A stretch of DNA of 64,000 nt, taken from NCBI RefSeq assembly GCF_016808335.1, contig NC_053142.1, forward strand, positions 50,153,992 to 50,217,991. The letters run 5' to 3'. The translations under genes were made by a program, and so were the position numbers. Origin of the DNA: Panicum virgatum (lineage: Eukaryota; Streptophyta; Magnoliopsida; Poales; Poaceae). The notes below the pieces were generated by a model. The model did no database searches and was not told the DNA's origin. It worked only from the letters and a program-made list of their open reading frames with translations. Positions 22,108 to 32,218 of the stretch are shown here, in pieces (the first letter of the stretch is position 1; every line of letters starts with the position of its first letter).

Positions 22108-25100
22108 TGAAGCGTCCCCTCATAAGAGAAGACTTAAAAGTGATACAATATCACTCCCAGGAGGCTGATAACACTTTTATTACATCAGATGGTACATCAC
22201 CGTACAACTATACACGGAAGTGGGCAGTGAAGCGCCACTATCACGAGAATAACAACTAATACCCACACAACGATATTAACTACGAAGAGGGGGTCATCAG
22301 AGTCTTGCGCCATACGAAACTTCCTGCGGGTGACCCTATCCACAGGCAAGGTTGGGTGCAGGACGGAACCTCTACTCAACGTCTTCGGGAACGAAGTCGG
22401 GATCTTCCTCTGTAAAAATTAAGAGTGGGGTGAGTACAAACGTACTCAGCAAGTCCAACCACACCCACGGAGGGGTATAAACAGAATATAATGCACATGG
22501 TAAATCAAGGATAAGGCTAGGGCTTAATTTGCCGAAAGCTAGTTTTTATGCAGGGGTTCATTTGAAAGAAAGGATTTTCAAAGCAAGTTTTCTTGTACCG
22601 AATAACACGTAGTGTTGATCCACACAGGATCCAAGTTTTAAGTTGCTACCAGACTCCTCATCCGTCGTAGCACACGGCACAGCTGCCGGACACTTTTCCG
22701 AAACAACTCGCGCCAACCCATCCATTCCCAAAAGAAACACTAGTTGTATGACCAAACCGTAACTCGCCCAGTACCGTGGGCATGGCTATTCGAATAGATT
22801 TTTAACTCTGCAGAGGTGTGCAACTTTACCCACAAGCGGGGTACCACAACCCGATCACCTTAGTGTCGGTGCATATCCCAACAAAGCCATTACCCACCTT
22901 AGCTAGACCTGATTAGCCACCACGGGATCCACTAAGGGGTCATCGACCTATCACCTAGGTTTAACCGGGGCATAAGTCACACAAAGCATATCCCTTCTCC
23001 TTGGTCACCCGTTGCTCTCAGCTCTCCTGATGGCTATCAGACTAACTAGTGGGGTTTATGCTAAGCCATTGCCCATACAATGGTCGAGTGGTTTGCACGA
23101 GTGGAGTTAGGCAAGATGACACACCAACTCGGTCCTTAATTGTGACAAGATGGATATCTCCCTTCCTTGCTTAACCACACAGGTACAAGCACACCAATCG
23201 GCAAATCACACAGAAGTGCCATCCATCCTGTCTAAACTCATCTTTCGAAAATTCCACATTTTCCCTTCCCACACACACTCACATATTTTCTTTTTATAAA
23301 ACAAGTTGTACCGTGTTTAAGGTACTAAACGTTCTAGCAGCGATTAACGTCCAAACAAAACTCATTCAAACATTAATCTAGGTGGTCAAGGAATAGTTAT
23401 AACAGATCAAGGGGTGGCTATCCGATCATATTTTTAGCAGCCAAAACATATGCAATTTTGTAAAACAGGCCAATAGGTTGTGTTTATAAAACTGCGACAA
23501 AACATGCATCAAAGGATGGTATTGAACTTGCCGTCTTCGAAGCCTTCCTAAAACTCCTGCTCGGGATATGGGTCCTCGGGCTCCGGCTCGCGGCACTGCT
23601 CTTCTTCGGGCTCTCCTTCGGTCACACCATGGTCTACAGCACACACAAACAAGCACACAATCAATAAAAGAACAAACGTTTTACCGCCGAGCTCGAATCG
23701 GGAGAATATTAAAACAAGGAGGTAGAAAGAATATTTTCGAGAGATTTTCTAATGGCACGGCCGGAATTAGACTAGAAACGGAGTGGTAAAACTTGGGGTC
23801 GATCGGAAGATTTTTGGCGCATGAAATGACGCGCCAAAAATAGGGTCTAGGAGTTAAGACAAGGTCCGGGGCTTATTTATAATTATTTCTAAAAGGAGAG
23901 GGGCTTAGATGTAATTTTCGGAAAATATTTGGTTGTACTGAGAAGGGTAGGGATATATCTATGTATATATTCTCACACATATATATGTATATATAATTGT
24001 ATATATATACATATGTATGCATAAAGGAGGGTGGGCCAGTTTTGTAAAAGAGAGAAGGGGTTTTCTAAAAAAACAGAAAGGCCAGGGGGTTAAGGGGAAG
24101 TTTCCCCCTTTCCTTCTCCTCCATACGCAGGAAGCAGGGGAGGGGCGCGTGGAGGGGCGGCAGCCCGATTCGGGCGCCCTGGGCGATGGCGGCGGCCGGG
24201 AGGAGAGGGGAAGAGAGAGAGGGCCGAGGGGGTTCGACTCCCCCTCTTACCTCGGGCTGGGGTGGAGCAGGGAGGTTGGGCCATGGAGGCGGGTGGTGGC
24301 TGGCACTAGCGGCTGCGGTGGCGGCGCTGCGGGGGTGGAGAAGGGGTGGTGGACGACGGGCAAGGTCGTGGAGGCAACGGGGGTGCTCCTCGGCCCCCTT
24401 TTATATGCGGCCAAGGCGGTGGAGGTGGGGCGCAGCGGCACGAGCTGCGAGGCTCATCGGGCGCGTGCGCGGGCGGAGCGGCAGCGCAGCGTTGCTCGTG
24501 CGCGGGCGGCAGTGGGGCTTGCGGCACGCGTGGGTGGCGCGGCGAGGTGGGCACGCGTGGGTGGCTTGTCGCGGCACGGCGCGGCACGACGGGGGCGCGC
24601 GTGCACTCGCGGCGCGGCGGCTCAGTGCGGCCAGCGACGGGCATCGTGGCGGCTCAGCCTGGCGCGTGCACACGCGCGTGGCGTGGGCCGGCGCTCAGTC
24701 AGGGGGCGTGCGCGTGCTCGGCCAGGAGTGGGAGCGGCCGTGGTGAGGGCGGTGGCCGGCGAGCGGCGCGTCGCGTGTGTGAGAGCGCAGCAGAGGAGAG
24801 GAAGGAGAGAGAGGGAGGGAAAAGAAAAGAAAAAGGAAAAAGGAAAAAGAAAAGGGGAGGGAAAAAAGAGAGAGAGAGCACGCCGGTGGGATTCGCGGTC
24901 GGCGGTCGCGCGTGGACGACAGGCAGCTGAGCAGCGCAGGATGGGACGGCGGCGAGGAAAAGAGAGAGCGAGGTACGGTCGGTGGAAAAAAAATTGTCGT
25001 GGGCTTTTGGGCGCACCCGCAGCCGGGTGGCGGAACGCACCCGCCTATTCCCCGAGGGGAAGTACTCGGGGAAGTGCCAAGCGATTAGGACGATCTAGCT

Positions 25101-26206
25101 TGGGGGCAAGAACGCAAGAACACACGGATTTAGAGTGGTTCGGGCCGCCGGAGCGTAATACCCTACATCCACTGTATGGTGTATTGCTCTTAGTATGAAT
25201 GAGTCTATCCTCTGCCCCCCGGGCTTCTCTCCGGGGCTGAGTCCTTTTCTAACGGGCGTCTCCCTTTTATAGAGCAAGGGAGGACGCGTACACAGGCGTT
25301 GGACCCCGACAGGCGGGCCCAACAAGGATGTATATTATACTGGAAAGATACTAATGGTGCTACAGTGGTTGGGGATCTCTTCTTGGATACGCTTCCTCGT
25401 CCTGTAGACTCTCTGACCGAGGGGAGTCTTTATTTGTCCCATCGACGGGGTGCCCGTTGGAACAATGTAGCTTGCGGCGTAGACTGTTGGGTCTACCGCG
25501 TAGCCGTTATGATACTCCGTCGCTGAGTTGTCGTGTCTAACTGGCGTAGCGGACTGACATGCATGGCGTAAGTGGTGCCAGCGGCTGTACTGTGCACCTT
25601 GGTAACGCGCGACCAACAGTACAGCCTGGCAAAAGTCTCCTCGGGCTCTGCTGCGGCAGAGCACTTCCGAACCACCCGCATTAAATGCGGTAGGTGGGCA
25701 AGTCTTCCAGAGGAAGCTTGGCTGCCGCGCGCGTGCCTGCGGACACGTGGCGGCTCCGGACCCCCCCGGGCGGGGTGTCTAACCCCTCCCGGAGAGGGGT
25801 CCGGATAGTATATGGGGGTCCGGGACCCTGTGGGGGGTCCGGGGCCCCCGGCCGTTTTGGTCCTGAGCGCTTTCTTCTCCAGGACACGTGGTGACACCGG
25901 ACCTGTCCCCAGCGGGAAGCGGGTTCGGTGCCGTTAGTCTGGTGAGATGGAGCCGGACCCCAGGGGTCCAGCTGCTCTTTATGGCGTAGTTACTGATAAC
26001 TACACGAGCCTTGACATGGCATGAGGGGGTACCCCAGTCCTAAGGTACCGACAAAAATGGAACGACAAATGAAATCGGGTGTTGGGACGACGAGAGTTTC
26101 TGGGAAGTTATCAGGGTTTAGGGTTAATTGAGTTCAACGATGAAAAAGAATTTTGAAAATTATTTTTAGCGTGTGATTTATTTGGTAAATTTTTCGGGAT
26201 GTCACA
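22108..26206 (-). mobile_element. Solo gypsy LTR, TSD ATAAA
   Basis: Read on the minus strand it begins TGTGACATCCCGAAAAATT (26206), a classic grass gypsy LTR start, and ends in GGGGACGCTTCA (22108). ATAAA flanks both sides (22103-22107, 26207-26211). No internal domain or second LTR is present, so it is a solo LTR left by recombination. Its own length is about 3,035 bases after removing the nested insert. It includes a TA-rich tract (23960-24015), a GC-rich block (24120-24780) and a purine tract (24785-24880) that produce long meaningless open frames. Confidence 0.92.
24995..26053 (-). mobile_element. Nested solo LTR, 1,059 bp, TSD AAAAT
   Basis: The minus strand starts TGTCGGTACCTTAGGACT at 26053 and ends GCCCACGACA at 24995, giving TGTCG/CGACA termini. 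AAAAT flanks it (24990-24994 and 26054-26058). Near the 3' side it has GTAGGGTATTACGCTCCGG and CCGTGTGTTCTTGCG, familiar from grass LTR retrotransposons. It inserted into the older solo LTR. Confidence 0.93.
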
Positions 26207-26211
26207 ATAAA

Positions 26212-28554
26212 ATACCATAATAATTGCCAAATATGTTTACTAAATAGCTAATTTGAAATTTAAAAAATAGAAACTGCTTGACCAAAGAGTCCATGAAAAA
26301 TAATATTAGAATATCCAATAGCTAAATTAGGAACTAAAAAATGAAAATAGCAATTGACAAAAGAGTACAAACAAAAAATATAAAAATATTAGCAATTGAC
26401 TGAAGAGACCATCTTTAATATGACTAATGAGTAAATTTTGTATTTTAAAAAATAATACATCAGTAGTTAATTTGTATACCGATTAGGAAGGAAAATAGTT
26501 TAATAAATTGTATATGTCAAATATAACTAACAAATAACAAATTTGAAGTTAAGATGAAACTACAAATTCACTAAATACTTCATATCAAATATAATTTATA
26601 AATAGTTAAATCTAGAATAAAAACAATAAAACAAGCAGTTAATTTTTATATGAATTTTAGGAAAAAATGTCTACATAAAAGTATTTGTGAACTACAATTA
26701 GTAAAGAACTAGATTTGGAAATAAAATAATAAAATAGATATTTTGATTTATTTTAAGTTGTGAAATAAAATGACATGTGTGAATAGTCCATATAGAGAAA
26801 ATTTACTTAAGCTACGTTCAAAAGTATGGGTTGAATCGCCAAGATAATAGATAAATATTTACAATGTTACTTTTATAATCATATAATGGTTTAGGTTAAT
26901 GAAAAAGTTCTTTAAATATATTTAATATATGGGTTAACTTGAAAATAAAAAATAGAAAAATTGTACTATTTTACTTGAATTTGAAAGGAATTAAAAATAT
27001 AAATTCCATGTAAATATCAAATGAATATATGACTATATTACAAAATATATAATGAAAAATGATTTTTTTTATTTCCATTAATATTTGGAAGCAAATTAGT
27101 TAAATAAAAGCACATGTCCGTTTACGTATGTGTACTGCTTGCTTCAGCAATTGTCCAATATCATGGAGTACATCAACTACGTTATAGTAATTGCTACCTT
27201 CTAACATCAAGCTTTACTCTACAATATAGTTTGACATACATTACAAATCAATCGTCATAGATTAGTAGCTAAGTTGTGGCTCGACCATGGCGTTCATCGA
27301 GCCTTGATGTGCACTTCATCATATTGGCAACGTCTCCAACACCAGTGCTGTTGATGACACCACAAGTAAACCTTGTGATTGTTAGGGTGTATTTGACTGG
27401 ACTTCTCTAACATCAGATGAAGTCCTACCAAATAAGTTCGAAAGATTAAACGGCTTCACACAATAAGCCCACATGGATTTCCAAAATAACTTACAAAAGA
27501 GAGAAGCAGCTAAAAAGCGGCTTCATTGACTTATCCTCTTTCCTTTAGCTCTAAAATATTCTTAGAATTACCAAATTATCATTAAGAAGCTGATTTGCTA
27601 AATATTTTTAAAAAATAACTTCGACTCAAAAAGTAGTTTTATAAATGAAACCAAAGCTAAAACTATTTTTGAAGGTTTTGAAACCTACCATACAGACTCT
27701 CATTGTGCAATTTAGAGAGCGTGCTAATAACAACCATGAAAAATTATTGGAGTGGCTGTGGAGAAGCGCAACTTAACAATAGTATCTTATATGGAACAAC
27801 TACGATGAGAACAAAGGAGAAAAAAAATAAAATTTCTCGAATTCCAAGAGGGTGATGACGAATATACATCTGCGTTCTGCTGGTCAACTTACGGTTGGTC
27901 TGGACTGGAGGTGTTGTAGCCCGTCGTAGCCAACGAGCAGCCAGCTTGCTGATTCCAGCCGTGGACTGTGTGAGCGAGCCGTGGACTCTATTTTGGATCC
28001 GGACTGAGTGAGCGAGCGATGGACGGCGACCGAGGCTACTAATTGGCAAGTGAGCCAGCCGAACGGCTGTTGTCTTCCAGCTGAACAGCTGGGCTGTGTC
28101 ACCCAGCCGAATTCAGCCCAAACAGCTTGCAGTCAGCCGAACAGTGTAAGAGTGGTGAGCATAAAGGAGAAGTTTGTACCTTGCCAGCAGTAATACTAAA
28201 TTTGTAGACCGTATGGACGACAAGTGACACAAAAAAGATGAAATAGTCGTATACATCGAGCTTTTGGAATCAGCAATTGAAGAATAAAGAAAGAAGACTA
28301 CTTGCTTCTACTGGTATGCACCGCCAATCAAAATTTTTAAAAATATTCATACAAATAATATTAAAGCATGAGCATGAAAATATAAAAATATATGTTTGTA
28401 CATAAGAGATTCTATTTTCTCTTAAATTCATGTTCCAAAAATATTTCATAAAATATAAATGATGTAAAATGATATAGATGACCCTCAATTTGAACTATTT
28501 GGAAAACGAATTACAATAACATTATCAAAAAAATATAGAGATTAGAAAAAAAAC
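26212..28554. other. Very AT-rich intergenic, no gene
   Basis: 26212-27110 is extremely AT-rich with no coding signal. 27390-27680 resembles decayed MITE sequence (GTGTATTTGACTGGACTTCTC ... ATGAAACCAAAGCT) without clear ends. 28020-28150 repeats AGCCGAACAGC/AGCTGAACAGC. It may be the interior of the Helitron whose 3' end follows. Confidence 0.45.
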
Positions 28555-28592
28555 TAGCTACCCGCGCTATTTGCGCGGGCCACCTTGCTAGT
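28555..28592 (+). mobile_element. Helitron 3' terminus
   Basis: CCCGCGC and GCGCGGG (28561-28567, 28573-28579) form a 7-bp stem with a 5-base loop. CCACCTTG and then CTAGT (28588-28592) follow, and the next base is T. A GC hairpin ~10 bases before CTAG/T is the hallmark of plant Helitron 3' ends. No helicase ORF is visible, so it is non-autonomous. The 5' TC end was not found with confidence. Confidence 0.85.
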
Positions 28593-28598
28593 TTTTTT

Positions 28599-29625
28599 GG
28601 ATGTCAGTGTTACGAAGAAATTGTGCATTCAGCATTGCACCGATCGCAGTAATAGAGGTCTGCAGTCTGCATTGAATTTTTTTGAAAAGAGTCTGCACTG
28701 GAATGGACCCAAATGTGTTTGGATTTGATAGTAGTGAACACCATTTATACATAATACTTTACATGTGTTGGTGGAGAGTGTCTCCGGGAGGGTTGAACAC
28801 TACAATAATAAGGCAAAGCGCGCAGTGAGAAGCGATCGACACTGTGTGGAACACGAAGTCTTCAGACAATCGTCCAATGTTCTCTTTGTATTCAATTTAT
28901 CCCATCAATGTACAATGATTCGGGTATTTATAGGTGACGGTTCACCTTCCAATCCCCGTAATTTACACCGTAATACCCTCCAACGGCTAGATTCCTAGAA
29001 TATTCTTAGGACAGACCCGTATTTTTACACCACGCAGTGGGTTACAGCTAGACTCGCACTCAGTCTTGTGGGACCGCATTCAAAAGTCAGCACTGGCGAG
29101 CCCGGCCTTCGACTTTCTGCCGAAGCCACTTGAGAAGCTTCGCTTCGGTGCTTCTTGCACTCTTCTTCTTGGGGTCTTCGCGACCCTCCATAAATCGTCT
29201 CCGTGCGAGCATGTCTTCGCTGTTTGGGCCAAGGCAGGCGAAGGCACGGTCTACGTGGGCTTGCGCTTCGCTTGTTTCTCCTTTCTTCTGGGTCCGCGGG
29301 CCTTCGTTCGATGGCCGAAGGTGGCGTCCCCAACAACATGCTCGTATTTGTAACCAGTTACGAGTAGTAAACACCATTTGTACAGCAATGCTCCTCTCAA
29401 AGCTAACATCTGAACAAAAAATTTCATTGATGAAATCTAACACAGAAGAAAAATCCCATTTTACTAAGCAGTTTCTACAAAGTGAACAAAAAAGAGAATC
29501 TGTCTGCCCCTGCGGCCAGCGCCCTGCAGCTTCAGAGAGGATTCAACGTCGTCGTCCCCGGCCAGGTGCTCCGTGTTAACAACAGAGATATGGGAGGTTG
29601 AATTGAATAGCTTGATGGCTAACAC
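28599..29625. repeat. Tandem duplication, copy A (interrupted by a solo LTR)
   Basis: 28599-28765 plus 29341-29625 matches copy B, which is 29760-29994 plus 43783-44038. Both contain CATTCAGCATTGCACCGAT, TAACCAGTTACGAGTAGTAA and GCCAGCGCCCTGCAGCTT. Copy B leads into the 3' flank of kinase 2. Copy A holds the solo LTR at 28766-29335. Confidence 0.88.
28766..29335 (-). mobile_element. Solo LTR, 570 bp, TSD ACATG
   Basis: The minus strand starts TGTTGGGGACGCCACC at 29335, and the plus end reads TGTTGGTGGAG at 28766. ACATG flanks both sides (28761-28765, 29336-29340). A minus-strand TATA-like element CTATAAATACCC lies near 28935. Copy B of the surrounding duplication (near 29930) has the same flanks without the LTR, showing the uninserted site. 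Confidence 0.95.
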
Positions 29626-29759
29626 TACTTGCATGTTCATTGCCAATCTACTTGCATGTTCATTAAGCTTTAAATATCCATGCTCAAGTGTGCCACTTGG
29701 GAATCGGCTGCCCTATTGTTCCCTCCAATTATCTGCTTCCCCTTTCTCATCATTTTTTC

Positions 29760-29994
29760 GGATGTCAGTGTTCCGAAAAAATCGTGCATTCAGCATTGCA
29801 CCGATTGCAGTAACAGAGGTCTGCAGTCTACACTGAATTTTTTTCGAAAAGAGTCTGCACTGAAATGGACCCAAATATATTTGGATTTGATAGTAGTGAA
29901 CACCATTTATACATAATACGTTACCTGCTCGTATTTGTAACCAGTTACGAGTAGTAAACACCATTTGTACAGCAATGCTCCTCTCAAAGCTAAC
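29760..29994. repeat. Tandem duplication, copy B left part (uninserted site)
   Basis: It matches 28599-28765 and 29341-29397 with the solo LTR absent: GTTACCTGCTCGTATTTG here against GTTTACATG-LTR-ACATGCTCG in copy A. It ends in CAAAGCTAAC (29985-29994), the left target duplication of the LINE. The copy resumes at 43783. Confidence 0.88.
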
Positions 29995-30057
29995 AACATA
30001 GCCTTTTTTCCCAAGCAAGTTGGGGTAGGCTAGAGATGAAACCCGAAAGAAATAAGT

Positions 30058-32218
30058 TCAAGGTTCAGCCACATTGATAGCTAGTCTCCAAGCGCTCCTA
30101 TCCAAAGCTATCTCTTTAGAGATATTCCAATCCTTAAGGTCTCTCTTAACCAACTCATCCCACGTCAGTTTAGGTCTACCTCTACCCCTCTTTACATTAT
30201 CGACCCGCTCAAGAACCCCATTACGCACCGGCGCCTCAGGAGGCCTTCGTTGGACATGTCCAAACCATCTCAGCCGATGCTGAGTAAGTTTCTCCTCAAT
30301 TGGTGCCACCCCGACCCTATCCCGAATAACTTCGTTCCGGACTCTATCCCTCCTTGTGTGCCCGCAAAACCACCGCAACATCCGCATCTCTGCTACACTC
30401 AGTTGCTGCACATGTCGCCTTTTTGTAGGCCAACATTCAGTACCGTATAACATCGCCGGACGAATTGCTGTCCTATAGAATTTGCCTTTTAGCTTTTGTG
30501 GCACCCTCTTGTCACAAAGGATGCCAGAAGCTTGCCGCCATTTCAACCAGCCAGCTGAAATTCTATGCCTAACATCTTCATCAATGTCGCCATCCTTTTG
30601 TAGCACCGATCCTAAATACCGAAAAGTATCCTTCTGGACCACCACTTGCCCATCTAAACTAACGTCTCCCCCCTCATGCCTAGTCGCACTGAAATCGCAC
30701 ATCATGTACTCGGTCTTGGTCCTACTAAGTCTGAACCCTTTCGACTCTAACGTGCGTCTCCACAGCTCTAACTTCCTATTAACCCCTGCCCTACTCTCGT
30801 CAACTAGCACCACATCATCAGCAAAGAGCATACACCAAGGGATCTCATCTTGTATATCCCTTGTGACCTCATCCATCACTAAAGCAAATAAATAAGGGCT
30901 CAATGCTGACCCCTGGTGTAGGCCTATGTTAATAGAAAAGTCAGTGGTGTTGCCATCACATGTCCGGACAAACGTCGTCGCATCCTTGTACATATTCTTA
31001 ATGAGGGTAATGTACTTAGTTGGGACTTTGTGCTTCTCCAAAGCCCACCACATGACATTTCTCGGTACTTTGTCATATGTCTTCTCAAGGTCAATGAAGA
31101 CCATGTGCAAGTCCTTCTTCTGCTCCCTATATCTCTCCATCAATTGTCGTATTAAGAAAATCGCCTCTATGGTTGACCTTCCAGGCATGAACCCAAATTG
31201 GTTTTGAGTCACACTTGTCACTCTTCTTAGGCGATGCTCGATAACCCTCTCCCAAAGCTTCATCGTATGGCTCATCAGCTTAATCCAGCGGTAGTTAGTA
31301 CAACTTTGAACATCGCCCTTGTTTTTGAAGATAGGTACTAATATACTTCTCCTCCATTCTTCCGGCATCTTGTTTGACCGAAAAATGAGATTAAAAAGCT
31401 TAGTTAACCATACTATTGCTCTATCTCTGAGGCATCTCCACACCTCAATGGGAATACCATCAGGGCCCATCGCTTTACCTCTCTTCATTCTCTTCAAAGC
31501 CTCCCCGATCTCTACCTCCTGAATTCTCCTCACAAAACGTCTGTTTGTATCGTCAAAAGAGTCATCTAAGTCAAGGGTAGGGCTCTCACTCTCCCCATTA
31601 AACAACTTGTCGAAGTACTCTCTCCATCTATCCATGATCTCCTCATCCTTCACTAGCAGTCGATCTGTCCCATCCTTAATGCATTTGATTTGGTTGATGT
31701 CCATTGTCTTCCGCTCGCGGATCCTAGCCATCCTATAAATGTCCTTCTCCCCTTCTTTCGTGCCTAGCCGCTGATACAGGTCATCATACGCCTTACCCTT
31801 TGCTACACTCACAGCTCGCTTTGCAATCCTCTTCGCTAATTTATAGCCCTCGATGTTGGCTGCACTCTTGTCAAGGTAGAGGCGCTTGAAACACTCCTTC
31901 TTCTCCTTAATAGCCCTTTGCACCTCGTCATTCCACCACCAGGTGTCTTTCCCCTCCTGTTTGCCTCCCCTACTCACGCCAAACACCTCTGAGGCCACCT
32001 TCCGAACACATGTTGCCATCTTTAGCCACATGTCATTTGCGTCTTCTCCTTCTTCCCAAGGCCCCTCACCTAGCATCCTTTCCTTAAACGCTTGTGCCGC
32101 TTCCCCTCTAAGCTTCCACCACTTTGTTCTCGCAATCTTGGCACATTTGTCCCGGTGAACACGTACCCGAAGACGAAAGTCCTCCACCACAAACTTGTGT
32201 TGAGGGACAACACACTCC
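30058..32218 (-). pseudogene. LINE ORF, reverse transcriptase part
   Basis: The ~720-residue segment on the minus strand holds the region after the endonuclease and then the RT. Visible are GKAMGPDGIPIEVW, the SILVPIFKNKGD block, FIDLEKTYDKVPR (catalytic Asp), HQGSALSPYLF and FADDVVLVDES (catalytic Asp pair). The C-terminal RTE region has RPAMLYGTECW, MRMLRWFCGHTR and RGRGRPKLTW. No internal stop interrupts it. The reading frame is continuous with the endonuclease part at 43208-43782 across the copia target duplication. The element was therefore open until the copia insertion, apart from 5' truncation. It is non-functional as it stands because the endonuclease is about 11 kb away. Confidence 0.9.

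Noticed and set aside
24017..25198. 393-codon open frame on the plus strand
   Set aside because: It is made of GC-rich and purine-rich low-complexity LTR sequence, antisense to the LTR, with no protein-like pattern.
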